From Stenotrophomonas sp. BIO128-Bstrain (GTDB lineage: Bacteria > Pseudomonadota > Gammaproteobacteria > Xanthomonadales > Xanthomonadaceae): a stretch of 64,000 bases of DNA. The notes below the pieces were generated by a model. That model was not told the DNA's origin. It was given only the letters and a program-made list of their open reading frames with translations, and did no database searches. The DNA lies in contig NZ_CP124620.1 in the NCBI RefSeq assembly GCF_030128875.1, forward strand, positions 4,076,501-4,140,500, in the 5' to 3' direction. This document shows positions 22,354 to 31,954 of this stretch, piece by piece. The position numbers and the translations under genes are program-made. Numbering within the stretch: position 1 is the first letter of the stretch; each line of letters begins with the position of its first letter.

Positions 22354-23232
22354 TCAACCGCAGCCCATACCCCGCGGCGCTGCCGGCGCCTTGATCCGGT
22401 ACAGATCCAGCCCACCGGCACGCGGTGCGCGTGCCATGCCAGCCAGCACCATCTCCGTGGGCTTGGACGCGTCCACCACCGGCGCGCCGGTCTGGCCGTC
22501 GGCGGTGTTGAACGACAACGTCAATGGCACCGCCGCCTGGCGGTGATCGCAGCTCGCCAGCAACACCTGCGAGCGCCCGTCGCTCGCCCGGGTGAACGCC
22601 AGTGCACCCTCGTTATCCAGCCAGGCCGCCCCGAGCTCGTCGGCGGCCGTGTTGAGCGGGGCGGGCAGGGCCTGCGCGGTGCCCCATCCATCGCCCTGCA
22701 CGGGCGCCAGGTACAGATCGAAGCCGCCCTGGGTGTGCTTGCCGTTGCGCGAGAACAGCAGGGTGCGCCCGTCCGGGCGCAGGGCCGGCGCCCGTTCGTC
22801 CGCGCGCGTGTTGAGGGGGCCCGGCAGGGTCTGCGCGGGCCCGACGCTGCCATCGGCGGTCACCGGGGCGCGGTACAGGTCGAATCCACCCTGGCCGCCG
22901 CTGCGGTTGGAGGCGAAGTACAGCCAGCGGCCATCATGGCTGAAGTACGGGTCGCGCTCGTCGTGGGCGCTGTTGAGCGCGAGCGGGGCAGGGTCCTGCC
23001 AGCGGCCGTCGCGCAGCACCGCCTGCCACAGGTCCCAGCCGCCCTGGCCACCGGCGCGGTCGCTGGCCCACACGATGCGCTGGCCGTCCGGCGCGATCGT
23101 GGCCTGGGCTTCGTTGGCCTTGGTCGAGACCACGCCCATGCCCTCGATGCCGAATTCGGAAAGCGCCATCGCGGCGGGCGTGCAGAGTAAACTGGCGCTC
23201 AGCGCGAGCAGAGACAATGGAATGCGCATCAT
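22354..23232 (-). CDS. Exported PD40/TolB-like beta-propeller protein
   Basis: A 292-residue protein with signal peptide (about 1-23). It contains successive PD40 blades with repeated cores [31 protein letters not shown] and [16 protein letters not shown] at roughly 50-residue spacing. Such domains occur in TolB and in OmpA-associated periplasmic proteins and mediate protein contacts, so a catalytic role is unlikely. Start M1 at 23232 or M2 at 23229. It is divergent from aroE with a 50-base spacer. Confidence 0.75.
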   Translation of the reverse strand: MMRIPLSLLALSASLLCTPAAMALSEFGIEGMGVVSTKANEAQATIAPDGQRIVWASDRAGGQGGWDLWQAVLRDGRWQDPAPLALNSAHDERDPYFSHDGRWLYFASNRSGGQGGFDLYRAPVTADGSVGPAQTLPGPLNTRADERAPALRPDGRTLLFSRNGKHTQGGFDLYLAPVQGDGWGTAQALPAPLNTAADELGAAWLDNEGALAFTRASDGRSQVLLASCDHRQAAVPLTLSFNTADGQTGAPVVDASKPTEMVLAGMARAPRAGGLDLYRIKAPAAPRGMGCG

Positions 23233-23282
23233 CGCGTCCGTTGGGGTTTGCGTTCCATTCTAGGCCCGGAGCAGGACAACCC

Positions 23283-24128
23283 ATGACCGACCGTTACGCC
23301 GTATTCGGCCAGCCCATCGCGCATTCGCAGTCGCCGCACATCCACGCCACGTTCGGCCGGCAGGAAGGCCTGGCGCTGGACTACCGTGCGATCGAAGCGT
23401 CGCCGGCCGAGTTCCTGGCAGCGCTGGAGGCCTTCGCCGCCGAGGGCGGCGTGGGCGCCAACATCACCGCGCCGCACAAGGAAGCCGCCTTCGCACTGTG
23501 CACCACGCTGACCTCGCGCGCGCGCCGCGCCGGTGCGGTCAACACGCTGCTGCGCAAGGGCGACCGCTGGCATGGCGACACCACCGATGGCATCGGCCTG
23601 GTCCGTGACCTTACCGACCGCCACGGCCTGGACCTGCGTGGCCGCCGCACCCTGCTGATCGGCGCCGGCGGCTCGGCCCGCAGCGTGGCCCCGGCCCTGC
23701 TGGATGCCGGCATCCTGGAGCTGGTGGTGGTCAACCGCACCCCGGAGCGCGCCGACGCGCTGATCGATGCGATGGGCGAGCCGGGCCGCGCGATCACCCG
23801 CTACTGGGAAGACATCCGCGAGCTGGGCGATTTCGAGTTGATCGTCAACGCCACCTCGGCCGGCCGCGACCGCGCCGCGGAATTCAAGCTGCCGCTCTCG
23901 CTCGTCAACAGCATGACCACCGCCGTGGACCTCAACTACGGCGAGGCCGCGATTGCCTTCACTGCGTGGGCGCGCTCGGCCGGCTGCCGCAACATCGTCG
24001 ATGGCCTGGGCATGCTGGTCGAACAGGCCGCCGAGAGCTTCCTGCAGTGGCACGCGGTGCGCCCGCAGACCGACGCGGTCTACACCGAGCTGCGGAACCG
24101 GCTGGCGCCGCTGGCCGGCGAGGACTGA
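23283..24128 (+). CDS. aroE: Shikimate dehydrogenase
   Basis: A 281-residue NADPH-dependent enzyme that reduces 3-dehydroshikimate to shikimate in aromatic amino acid synthesis. The substrate site is visible in [10 protein letters not shown] and in TAPHKEAA (catalytic Lys near residue 65), followed by TTDGIGL. The cofactor site is GAGGSARSV, with NRT in the NADP phosphate-binding position. ATG 23283 starts at the family's usual N-terminus. A small membrane protein gene follows within 11 bases. Confidence 0.95.
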   Translation: MTDRYAVFGQPIAHSQSPHIHATFGRQEGLALDYRAIEASPAEFLAALEAFAAEGGVGANITAPHKEAAFALCTTLTSRARRAGAVNTLLRKGDRWHGDTTDGIGLVRDLTDRHGLDLRGRRTLLIGAGGSARSVAPALLDAGILELVVVNRTPERADALIDAMGEPGRAITRYWEDIRELGDFELIVNATSAGRDRAAEFKLPLSLVNSMTTAVDLNYGEAAIAFTAWARSAGCRNIVDGLGMLVEQAAESFLQWHAVRPQTDAVYTELRNRLAPLAGED

Positions 24129-24138
24129 GCCGGTGGAC

Positions 24139-24501
24139 ATGGACCTGCTGGTCTCGATGCTGACCATGGTGGGCGTGCGCCTGCCGGTACTGATCGCGCT
24201 GGCGGTCGCGGTGGTCTGGGTGGTGGACACCCCGCGCGGGGCGATCCGCAGTGTTGCCCTGGGCGCGCTGGGCCTGCTGGCGCTGACCACGCTGGCCGGC
24301 CTGGTGCTCAACCTGGTGCCGATGTGGATGGTGCAGCAGGGCAACTACGAAAACCTGCAGCTGATGTCCAAGCTGCTGGGCGCTGGCCACTTCGCGCTCA
24401 ACCTGTTCGAGGCGCTTGCCCTGGTCCTGCTGGTCTGGGCGATGACCCGCGCGCTGCGCAGCCGCGCCGTTCCGCCCGCTGCGCCGCTGCCGCCGCGTTG
24501 A
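24139..24501 (+). CDS. Membrane protein of unknown function
   Basis: A protein of about 120 residues with three hydrophobic helices (about 8-30, 35-60 and 85-108). The start may be ATG 24139 or GTG 24133, and the frame is open far upstream inside aroE. Its position just after the aroE stop suggests co-expression. No family was recognised. Confidence 0.65.
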   Translation: MDLLVSMLTMVGVRLPVLIALAVAVVWVVDTPRGAIRSVALGALGLLALTTLAGLVLNLVPMWMVQQGNYENLQLMSKLLGAGHFALNLFEALALVLLVWAMTRALRSRAVPPAAPLPPR

Positions 24502-24560
24502 GCGGATGCAGCAGGCTGTCGCGGTCCACAGTGTTGGCGTGGGTCGCGTCACGGATATGA

Positions 24561-24602
24561 ACCGGCGCGGAAAATGGCGCCGGTCACGACCGCCGGGTCG
24601 TG
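24561..24602. repeat. Two tandem hairpins upstream of dinG
   Basis: ACCGGCGC / GCGCCGGT (24561-24568 and 24577-24584) and CACGACC / GGTCGTG (24585-24591 and 24596-24602) are adjacent perfect stems of 8 and 7 bp, about 40 bases before the dinG start. An AT-rich AGAAAATAG follows. They could be a terminator of the preceding unit or a 5' leader structure. Confidence 0.45.
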
Positions 24603-24642
24603 AGAAAATAGGGACCGTGATCCAGTCAGGCAGTCCTCCGGC

Positions 24643-26745
24643 GTGACCGAAAAAGTTGAAGCCCCCCGCGCCCTGAACGACGAACTCAAGGCCGGCATCC
24701 GCGACGCCTACGCCAAGCTGCAGGCCAATACGCCCGGCTTCAGTACCCGGCGCTCGCAGAGCCAGATGATCGGCGTGGTGTCGCGTGCGCTCTCGCACAG
24801 CGGCGGCGTGGGCGTGGTTGAAGCCCCGACCGGCGTCGGCAAGTCGCTGGGCTACCTGACCGCCGGCGTGCCGATCGCGCTGGCGACCAAAAAGAAGCTG
24901 GTGATCAGCACCGGCACCGTGGCGCTGCAGTCGCAGCTGGTCGAGCGCGACATCCCCAATTTCCTCAAGGCCACCGGTATCGAAGCGACGGTGGCGCTGG
25001 CCAAGGGCCGCACCCGCTACCTGTGCACCCGCAATGCCGCCGAAGCGCATGGCGATGGCGCGCAGGAAGGCATGTTCGAGGACGAGCAGCCGCTGTTCGA
25101 TCGCCCGTTGGCGCCGATCGAGATGGACCTGGCGCAGTCGCTGAGCAAGGCCTTCCTCGAAGGCCGCTGGAACGGCGACCTGGACAACGCGCCGGAAACG
25201 ATCAGCAACACCCTGCGCTCGCGCATCACCACGCCGGCCTCGGGCTGCGCCGGGCGCAAGTGCGCCTACGCCGCGCAGTGCGCCGTGCTGCGTTCGCGCA
25301 ACACCGTGCGCGAGGCGCAGATCGTGGTGACCAATCACGCGCTGCTGCTGTCGGCGCTGTCGATCGGTGAGAGCGACAACGGCCAGCCGCTGATCGCCCC
25401 GCCCTCGGACATGCTGCTGGTGCTCGACGAAGGCCACCATATCGGCAACGTCGCCATCGACCAGGGGGCGGCCAGCCTCGCGCTGGACGAGATGGCCAAG
25501 CGCACCGGCCGCCTGCAGATCCTGATCGCCGCCGCCTACCGCGCGGTGGACAAGGACAAGCTGGGCAACCTGCTCCCCAACGAGGCGATCGAGGTCGCCG
25601 CCAAGGTCAGCAAGCAGCTCAAGGCCTTCCGCGATGTGATCGACCGCAGCTGGCGGCCGGACCCGTCTGCACAGGAGCCGATGTGGCGCGCCCCGAACGG
25701 CCGCCTGCCGGAGATCTGGATGCCGGACATCGAGGCCATCGCCGACGACACCCGCGCGCTGTTCAACTGGGCGCATGCCGCGTTGACGCAGGTGGCCAAG
25801 GGCAAGCCCGAGGATGCCGCGCGCGAACGCCTGCAGCGCAACCTCGGCATGGCGCTGGAGATGATCGAGCAGCAGCACAACCTGTGGACCGGCTGGCGCC
25901 GCGAAGACAAGGACGGCCAGCCGCCCACCGCGCGCTGGATCACCCTCTCGCGCGATGGCGACCTGGTCCTGCACGGCTCGCCGGTGTCGGCCGCCAACGT
26001 GCTGCGCAAGCTGCTCTGGGATGAAGTGGACTCGGTGGTGATGACCTCGGCCACGCTGACCGGCGGCGGCGACTTCCAGGCGCTGGCGATCGACAACGGC
26101 ATTCCGGCCGAGGCCGAGATGGTCTCGCTCGCCTCCCCGTTCGACCTGCCCAACCAGGCGCAGCTGATCGTGCCGGCGTTCCCGGTCACCCCGGACGACA
26201 AGGAAGGTCACCCCAAGGAGATCGCCAAGTACCTGGTCAAGGAACTGGACTGGGGCAAGGGCAGCATCGTGCTGTTCACCTCGCGCTGGAAGATGGAAAA
26301 GGTGGCCGAGCTGATGCCGGCCGCGCAGCGCAAACAGGTGCTGGTGCAGGGCGAGACCGCCAAGCAGAAGATGATCGACGAGCACCTGCGGCGTACCTCG
26401 GCCGGTGAGGGTTCGGTGTTGTTCGGGCTGAATTCCTTCGGCGAAGGCCTGGATCTGCCCGGCGAAGCCTGCACCACCGTGGTGATCACCCAGGTGCCGT
26501 TCGCGGTCCCGACCGACCCGCAGACCTCCACGCTGAGCGAGTGGTTCGAAAGCCGCGGCCTGAACGCCTTCAACCTGATCGCGATCCCGCACGCCCTGCG
26601 CACGCTGACCCAGTTCTCCGGCCGGTTGATCCGCACCTCCACCGATACCGGTCGCGTGATCATCCTCGACTCGCGGCTGCTGACCCGCCGCTACGGCAAA
26701 CGCATCATCGATTCACTGCCGCCGTTCAAGCGGGTGATCGGGTAA
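24643..26745 (+). CDS. dinG: ATP-dependent DNA helicase DinG (Fe-S, XPD-like)
   Basis: A 700-residue superfamily 2 helicase. Walker A is APTGVGKS (Lys67), the DEAH-type box is DEGH (262-265) and a VMTSATLTG motif lies near 467. Four cysteines at 128, 202, 207 and 213 (YLCTRN, GCAGRKCAYAAQC) form the iron-sulfur cluster site between motifs I and II. DinG unwinds DNA 5' to 3' and helps resolve R-loops and stalled forks. The start is GTG at 24643. No LexA-type box is evident upstream. Confidence 0.93.
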   Translation: MTEKVEAPRALNDELKAGIRDAYAKLQANTPGFSTRRSQSQMIGVVSRALSHSGGVGVVEAPTGVGKSLGYLTAGVPIALATKKKLVISTGTVALQSQLVERDIPNFLKATGIEATVALAKGRTRYLCTRNAAEAHGDGAQEGMFEDEQPLFDRPLAPIEMDLAQSLSKAFLEGRWNGDLDNAPETISNTLRSRITTPASGCAGRKCAYAAQCAVLRSRNTVREAQIVVTNHALLLSALSIGESDNGQPLIAPPSDMLLVLDEGHHIGNVAIDQGAASLALDEMAKRTGRLQILIAAAYRAVDKDKLGNLLPNEAIEVAAKVSKQLKAFRDVIDRSWRPDPSAQEPMWRAPNGRLPEIWMPDIEAIADDTRALFNWAHAALTQVAKGKPEDAARERLQRNLGMALEMIEQQHNLWTGWRREDKDGQPPTARWITLSRDGDLVLHGSPVSAANVLRKLLWDEVDSVVMTSATLTGGGDFQALAIDNGIPAEAEMVSLASPFDLPNQAQLIVPAFPVTPDDKEGHPKEIAKYLVKELDWGKGSIVLFTSRWKMEKVAELMPAAQRKQVLVQGETAKQKMIDEHLRRTSAGEGSVLFGLNSFGEGLDLPGEACTTVVITQVPFAVPTDPQTSTLSEWFESRGLNAFNLIAIPHALRTLTQFSGRLIRTSTDTGRVIILDSRLLTRRYGKRIIDSLPPFKRVIG

Positions 26746-26768
26746 CACGGGCAGCTCCTGCGACCCGA

Positions 26769-27398
26769 TCAGCGTGTGCGGCCCTCGGGCGTGGTCGTAG
26801 TGTCGGGGTGGCGGCAGGACTGAGCGGAATACGCCTGCCGGTAGCTCTGGCCGAAGCACCGGACGAACGCATCGACCACATCGAGGTTGGGCGGCCAGGC
26901 GACCTGCACCACCTCGCCGTTCGGCATCGCGAAGCTGAAAAATCCATCCTTGACGTTCACCTCCGGCGGCGCTGGCAGGGCTGCCAGCGCCGTGCGGGCA
27001 GCGGCCAGGGCCGGCCGGTCCTTCTCGATGAAGGCGATGCTGGCATCCACGTAGGGATTCCAACCGCCAGCGTCGGGCGCGGGCTTGTAGGTCTGCCGCA
27101 TCAATGCGACCGCCTGTGCGTCCTGCCCGGCCTGTGCACGCATCTGCGCTTCATGCCAGATCATCGTGCTATTGCCGGCGGCCTTGGGCTGCGCACGATA
27201 GGCCGCGATGAGATCGGCGGCCGCCAGCTGGCACTCCGCCTTCTCCGCCATGGGGCGCCAGCCGCCCCCCAGATCCTGATCGAACTGCTCCGGCGTCAAC
27301 GCCAGCATCGCAGTGAGATCCACCGCGCATTCGTCGGCAACGGCGGGACAGGCGGCGGCCGACAGGGCCAGAGCCAGCAGAGAGCGCGAGCCGTGCAT
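26769..27398 (-). CDS. Exported protein of unknown function
   Basis: A 209-residue protein with signal peptide (about 1-22, ...CPAVADE). The middle is alpha-helical with TPR-like spacing (WHEAQMRAQAGQDAQAVALMRQTY), followed by a segment rich in aromatic residues and cysteines (VRCFGQSYRQAYSAQSC). ATG 27398 has AAGGA upstream. It is convergent with dinG. I do not recognise a family. Confidence 0.65.
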   Translation of the reverse strand: MHGSRSLLALALSAAACPAVADECAVDLTAMLALTPEQFDQDLGGGWRPMAEKAECQLAAADLIAAYRAQPKAAGNSTMIWHEAQMRAQAGQDAQAVALMRQTYKPAPDAGGWNPYVDASIAFIEKDRPALAAARTALAALPAPPEVNVKDGFFSFAMPNGEVVQVAWPPNLDVVDAFVRCFGQSYRQAYSAQSCRHPDTTTTPEGRTR

Positions 27399-27482
27399 CG
27401 TCACATCCTTGTGCAGAGGTCTGGAGCGAGTGTTGGCCTACGGCACATTGCCGGTCAAGCCGGGCGGCGCCTCCAGGCGCTC

Positions 27483-29321
27483 TCAGTCCTCCAGCTTCGC
27501 CAGATCCCGCACCGCGCCCTTGTCGGCACTCGTCGCCAGCAACGCATAGGCTTTCAACGCGCCGGTGACCTTGCGCGGGCGCGCCTCGCGCGGTTTCCAG
27601 CCCAGTGCATCCTGTTCGGCACGGCGTGCCGCCAGCGTGGCGTCATCCAGCAGCAGATCGATGCGCCGCGCCGGGATGTCGATGCGGATGCGGTCGCCGT
27701 TGCGCACCAGGCCGATGGTGCCGCCCGAGGCCGCTTCCGGCGAGGCATGGCCGATCGACAGCCCGGAGGTGCCGCCGGAGAAACGACCGTCGGTGAGCAG
27801 GGCGCATTGCTTGCCCAGCCCCTTGGATTTCAGATAGCTGGTCGGGTACAGCATCTCCTGCATGCCCGGGCCGCCGCGCGGGCCTTCGTAGCGAATCACG
27901 ACCACGTCGCCGGCGACGACGTCATCGGCGAGGATGCCCTGCACGGCGGCGTCCTGGCTCTCGAACACCCGCGCGTTGCCTTCGAACACATGGATGGATT
28001 CATCCACGCCGGCAGTCTTCACCACGCAGCCATCCACGGCCAGGTTGCCACGCAGCACGGCCAGTCCACCTTCTGCGGAGTACGCATGGGCGACATCGCG
28101 GATGCAGCCTTCGGCGCGGTCCACGTCCAGCGTCGGCCAGCGCGTGGCCTGGCTGAACGCGATCTGGGTCGGGATGCCTGCCGGCCCGGCGCGGAAGAAA
28201 TCGTGCACTTTCTCATCGGTGCTCACCGCGACATCCCAACGTGCGATCGCCTCGGCCAGGGTGCGGCTGTGCACGGTCGGCACGTCGGTGTGCAGCAGGC
28301 CGCCACGCGCAAGCTCACCGAGGATGCCGAACACGCCGCCGGCGCGATGCACGTCCTCCATGTGGTACTTCGGCGTGTTCGGGGCGACCTTGCACAGCTG
28401 CGGCACACGGCGCGAGAGCGCGTCGATGGCATGCAGGTCGAAGTCCACTTCCGCCTCCTGCGCCGCCGCCAGCAGGTGCAGGATGGTGTTGGTCGAGCCG
28501 CCCATCGCGATATCCAGCGTCATCGCGTTCTCGAACGCCTGGCGGGTGGCGATGCCGCGGGGCAGCGCACCGATCTCTTCGCCGCCATACCAGCGGTGGC
28601 ACAGCTCCACGATCAGGCGGCCGGCACGGCGGAACAGCTGCTCGCGGTCGGCGTGCGTGGCCAGGGTCGAGCCGTTGCCCGGCAGCGACAGGCCCAGTGC
28701 CTCGGTCAGGCAGTTCATCGAGTTGGCGGTGAACATGCCCGAGCACGAGCCGCAGGTGGGGCAGGCGCTGCGCTCGTATTCGGCGACCTTCTCATCGCTG
28801 GCGCTTTCATCGGCGGCGATCACCATGGCATCGACCAGGTCCAGCTTGTGCTCGGACAGGCGCGTCTTGCCCGCTTCCATCGGCCCGCCGGAAACGAACA
28901 CCACCGGGATGTTCAGGCGCAGCGCAGCCATCAGCATGCCGGGGGTGATCTTGTCGCAGTTGGAGATGCACACCAGCGCATCGGCGCAGTGTGCGTTGGC
29001 CATGTACTCCACCGAGTCGGCGATGATCTCGCGGCTGGGCAGCGAATACAGCATGCCGTCATGGCCCATGGCGATGCCGTCATCCACCGCGATGGTGTTG
29101 AATTCCTTCGCCACGCCGCCGACCTGCTCGATCTCGCGCGCCACGAGCTGGCCGAGGTCCTTGAGGTGCACGTGGCCGGGCACGAACTGGGTGAACGAGT
29201 TGGCGACGGCGATGATCGGCTTGTGGAAGTCGCCATCGGTCATCCCGGTGGCGCGCCACAGGGCGCGTGCGCCAGCCATGTTGCGGCCGGCGGTGGAGGT
29301 GCGGGAGCGGTATTCAGGCAT
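27483..29321 (-). CDS. ilvD: Dihydroxy-acid dehydratase
   Basis: A 612-residue enzyme of valine, isoleucine and CoA-precursor synthesis that dehydrates 2,3-dihydroxy-3-methyl acids to 2-oxo acids. Cysteines of the iron-sulfur site lie at Cys122 ([11 protein letters not shown]) and in CPTCGSC (187-193), and the Mg-binding VDDG is near residue 80. The C-terminal swivel domain contains the [10 protein letters not shown] motif. Length and motifs match the E. coli-type enzyme. ATG 29321 is the family start. Confidence 0.96.
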   Translation of the reverse strand: MPEYRSRTSTAGRNMAGARALWRATGMTDGDFHKPIIAVANSFTQFVPGHVHLKDLGQLVAREIEQVGGVAKEFNTIAVDDGIAMGHDGMLYSLPSREIIADSVEYMANAHCADALVCISNCDKITPGMLMAALRLNIPVVFVSGGPMEAGKTRLSEHKLDLVDAMVIAADESASDEKVAEYERSACPTCGSCSGMFTANSMNCLTEALGLSLPGNGSTLATHADREQLFRRAGRLIVELCHRWYGGEEIGALPRGIATRQAFENAMTLDIAMGGSTNTILHLLAAAQEAEVDFDLHAIDALSRRVPQLCKVAPNTPKYHMEDVHRAGGVFGILGELARGGLLHTDVPTVHSRTLAEAIARWDVAVSTDEKVHDFFRAGPAGIPTQIAFSQATRWPTLDVDRAEGCIRDVAHAYSAEGGLAVLRGNLAVDGCVVKTAGVDESIHVFEGNARVFESQDAAVQGILADDVVAGDVVVIRYEGPRGGPGMQEMLYPTSYLKSKGLGKQCALLTDGRFSGGTSGLSIGHASPEAASGGTIGLVRNGDRIRIDIPARRIDLLLDDATLAARRAEQDALGWKPREARPRKVTGALKAYALLATSADKGAVRDLAKLED

Positions 29322-29525
29322 GGTGGCTGGCAGGATCTGGCGGGCCGTGGGGGCGCGTTTCGCCTCGATTCTGCCGAAAAATTCCGGTTGCGTTTGCAAC
29401 CACCTTCGCCGCTGCCGCGCGATCGAATCCTGAAACGCTGTTCATGTTTTCGACTTTGCCGGTTTTGGTTGTTCGCGCCGATCAGGCATGATTGGGGAGA
29501 TAACCGCATTAGGGGGCATGACGCC

Positions 29526-30089
29526 ATGAAACGTTCCAGGACCACTGCGCTGCTGCTGATGAGCGCTGCGCCGCTGCTGTTCACCGCCTGCCAGAAGAAC
29601 GAGGCCGTGCAGGTGCAGGAAGGGCTCTATACCTCGGTGCAGGCCTGTACCGAAGCCACCGGCGATCCGTCCAGCTGCCGCAATGCCTTTGCCGAAGCGC
29701 AGAAGCAGTCGGCCGATGCCGCCCCCAAGTACGCCACGCGCGAAGCCTGTGAGGCCGAGTACAACGCCGAGCAGTGCGTGGAACAGAAGACCTCCACCGG
29801 CCACTCGTTCATCGGCCCGATGATGATGGGCTTCTTCATGTCGCAGATGCTCAGCAACCGGGGCGGCGCGGGCCTGGCCCAGCAGCCGGCGGCGGCGCCG
29901 GCCTACCAGGACAAGGCCAAGGGCTGGGCCCGTCCGGGCCCGTCCACCGGTGGGCTGAACACCGCCAGCGGCATCGGCGCCGGCAAGGCCGGCCTGGCCC
30001 CGGTCAACGCCACCCCGAACCGGGCGGTCACTGCCAGCCGCGGTGGCTTCGGCAACTCCAGCAGCAACCGCAGCAGCGTCGGCGGCTGA
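29526..30089 (+). CDS. ygiB: DUF1190/YgiB-like lipoprotein
   Basis: A 187-residue protein with signal sequence and a lipobox around LLFTAC (lipidated Cys22). It has the YgiB/UPF0441 pattern: cysteine-containing segments that resemble each other (VQACTEATGDPSSC and REACEAEYNAEQC), then a TGHSFIGPMMMGFFMSQML segment, then a Gly/Ser/Asn-rich tail. The ygiC-type gene starts four bases after its stop, the same pairing as ygiB-ygiC in enterobacteria. The cellular role is not defined; an envelope location is inferred. Confidence 0.82.
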   Translation: MKRSRTTALLLMSAAPLLFTACQKNEAVQVQEGLYTSVQACTEATGDPSSCRNAFAEAQKQSADAAPKYATREACEAEYNAEQCVEQKTSTGHSFIGPMMMGFFMSQMLSNRGGAGLAQQPAAAPAYQDKAKGWARPGPSTGGLNTASGIGAGKAGLAPVNATPNRAVTASRGGFGNSSSNRSSVGG

Positions 30090-30092
30090 TCG

Positions 30093-31271
30093 ATGCAGCG
30101 CGTGCGTATCGCCGAGCGCAGCCAGTGGCGCGCCCGGGCCGAAGAGTCGGGGTTCCGTTTCCACACCATCGATGGCCTGCCGTACTGGGATGAAACCGCG
30201 TATTACGCCTTCACCCTGCGTCAGATCGAGCAGGACATCGAAGATCCCAGCGCCGAGCTGCATGCCATGGCGATGGACCTGGTGGACGAGGTGGTGGGCA
30301 GCCAGCAGCTGATGGACCAGCTGGCGATCCCGCCGCAGTTCCGCGACTGGATCGCCGACAGCTGGCGCCGCCGCGAGCCGCACCTGTATGGGCGGCTGGA
30401 TTTCGCCTACGACGGCAGCGGCCCGGCCAAGCTGTACGAGCTCAATTACGACACGCCCACCTCGCTGTTCGAAGCCTCGTTCTTCCAGTGGCAATGGCTG
30501 GAGGACCAGCGCAACCAGAACCGGTTGCCGCCGCACGCCGACCAGTTCAACGCGATCCATGAAGCCTTGGTCGAACGGTTCGGTGAACTGGCCGCGCAGC
30601 TGCCGCCGCCGCTGTATTTCAGCGCGGTGGGTGCGTCGGAAGAAGACCAGGGCACGGTCGCCTATCTGCGCGACTGTGCCGCCCAGGCCGGCCTGCGCGG
30701 CGAAGCGATCGCGATCGAAGATATCGGCCTGTCCGAAGACGGGCGCTTCACCGCGCTCGACGACACCGTGATCGGCAGCCTGTTCAAGCTGTACCCGCTG
30801 GAAGACCTGATGACCGAGTCGTTCGGCCAGGCGTTGCCTGCCTCGGGCGTGCAGTTGCTGGAACCGGCCTGGAAGGCGATCCTCAGCAACAAGGGCGTGC
30901 TGCCGCTGCTGTGGCAGCGCCACCGGGGCCACCCGAACCTGCTCGCCGCCGAGTTCGACGACGGCAGCGAGCTGCCGCGCGGCTGGGTGCGCAAGCCGCT
31001 GTTCTCGCGCGAGGGCGCCAACGTGGCCATGCACCTGGCCGATGGCAGCTGGCAGGAAAGCGAAGGCCCGTACACCGGCCCGGCGATCCGCCAGGCGGCG
31101 CATCCGCTCACCGCGTTCGATGGCGGGTATCCGCTGATCGGCAGCTGGGTGGTGGGCGACCAGGCCTGTGGCATGGGCATCCGCGAAGACAACAGCCGGA
31201 TCACCCGCGACAGCGCCCGCTTCGTACCGCACGCGATCATCGACGAAGCGCCGACGCGTATCTATCTTTGA
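30093..31271 (+). CDS. ygiC: Glutathionylspermidine synthase-like ATP-grasp protein (YgiC)
   Basis: A 392-residue protein of the GSP_synth family, with N-terminal PYWDE and LYELNYDTPTSLFE segments near residues 29 and 115 and ATP-grasp elements toward the C-terminus (VRKPLFSREGANV near 308, TGPAIRQ near 334). The family forms amide bonds between carboxyl and amine partners. YgiC itself does not appear to be a true glutathionylspermidine synthase/amidase, and its substrate is uncertain. It forms an operon with ygiB and overlaps the next gene by one base (TGATG). Confidence 0.88.
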   Translation: MQRVRIAERSQWRARAEESGFRFHTIDGLPYWDETAYYAFTLRQIEQDIEDPSAELHAMAMDLVDEVVGSQQLMDQLAIPPQFRDWIADSWRRREPHLYGRLDFAYDGSGPAKLYELNYDTPTSLFEASFFQWQWLEDQRNQNRLPPHADQFNAIHEALVERFGELAAQLPPPLYFSAVGASEEDQGTVAYLRDCAAQAGLRGEAIAIEDIGLSEDGRFTALDDTVIGSLFKLYPLEDLMTESFGQALPASGVQLLEPAWKAILSNKGVLPLLWQRHRGHPNLLAAEFDDGSELPRGWVRKPLFSREGANVAMHLADGSWQESEGPYTGPAIRQAAHPLTAFDGGYPLIGSWVVGDQACGMGIREDNSRITRDSARFVPHAIIDEAPTRIYL

Positions 31272-31930
31272 TGGCTGTTCAACGTCGGCCCGGTTCACGC
31301 GGGCGCACCACGCCTGTGCCTGGCCGTCACTTCGATGACGGCCGCAGCCTGCAGGCGTTTGCCGATCGCGTGGCTGTACGCTGCCACCGCTGCGATACGC
31401 CAGGCTGGGTGCTGGCGAGCTGGGCACCGTATCGCTGGACCGCACGCTTCCGCTGCACCGGTTGTAGCGCGGCATTGGATAGCGTCGACAACCCCTGGGT
31501 GGGCCCGGTCCGCCTGGATGGGCGTCGGCCCTGTGGCCACTGCGGACACCGATGGCTGTCCGTACACCAGAACCGACCATCTGCGACCATCGGGGTGCCG
31601 GGCACGTTGCCTGCGGAGTGCGCGCAATGCGGGCGCAGCAGCGAGGTCAGCGTCACGGTACGCCCACTGCGCGCTGGGGACCCGGCCGATCCGCATTTCG
31701 GCCTACCCCTGCGCCTGGTCGAGCCGACCCGCGCCGGTCTGCTATGGGCGTACAACACAGCGCATCTGCAGGCCCTTCTGGATTACGTCAACGCGTCACT
31801 GCGCGAAAGCCGTGGCGTGCATCGTTCAATGTTCTCCCGCCTGCCGGGGTGGATGAAGCTTGCCCGCAATCGTGCGGTCGTGCAGAAGGCGATAGCGCGC
31901 CTGATCGTCAGCGCCCGCATCGGTGGGTAG
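31271..31930 (+). CDS. Zinc-ribbon protein of unknown function, coupled to ygiC
   Basis: A 219-residue basic protein with four CxxC knuckles: Cys38/41, Cys62/65, Cys88/91 and Cys117/120. They look like two zinc ribbons. The basic N-terminus and the Arg-rich C-terminus (FSRLPGWMKLARNR...) suggest nucleic acid or acidic partner binding, but no family is recognised. Its ATG shares a base with the ygiC stop, so it is translationally coupled. The TAG stop lies inside the GTAG head of a SMAG element. G+C is slightly lower than the flanks. Confidence 0.75.
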   Translation: MAVQRRPGSRGRTTPVPGRHFDDGRSLQAFADRVAVRCHRCDTPGWVLASWAPYRWTARFRCTGCSAALDSVDNPWVGPVRLDGRRPCGHCGHRWLSVHQNRPSATIGVPGTLPAECAQCGRSSEVSVTVRPLRAGDPADPHFGLPLRLVEPTRAGLLWAYNTAHLQALLDYVNASLRESRGVHRSMFSRLPGWMKLARNRAVVQKAIARLIVSARIGG

Positions 31931-31954
31931 GTACCGACCGTTGGTCGGTACGCG
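31927..31954 (+). repeat. SMAG element overlapping a stop codon
   Basis: GTAG at 31927-31930 contains the TAG stop of the zinc-ribbon gene. The stem GTACCGACC (31931-31939) pairs perfectly with GGTCGGTAC (31943-31951) around GTT. It sits between convergent genes and may act as a 3'-end structure for both transcripts. Confidence 0.85.

Noticed and set aside
23959..26592. An 877-codon minus-strand frame antisense to dinG
   Set aside because: It is a shadow of dinG codons without domain or ribosome binding site.
26541..30089. A 1182-codon open frame on the plus strand running antisense through ilvD
   Set aside because: Only its last part (from 29526) is a real gene. The rest mirrors ilvD codon structure, is Arg/Gln/His-rich and has no domain; GC-rich genes commonly leave such frames open on the other strand.
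31295..31758. Minus-strand open frames opposite the zinc-ribbon gene
   Set aside because: The plus-strand gene has four regular CxxC pairs and is coupled to ygiC, while the minus frames have no motif or start signal.
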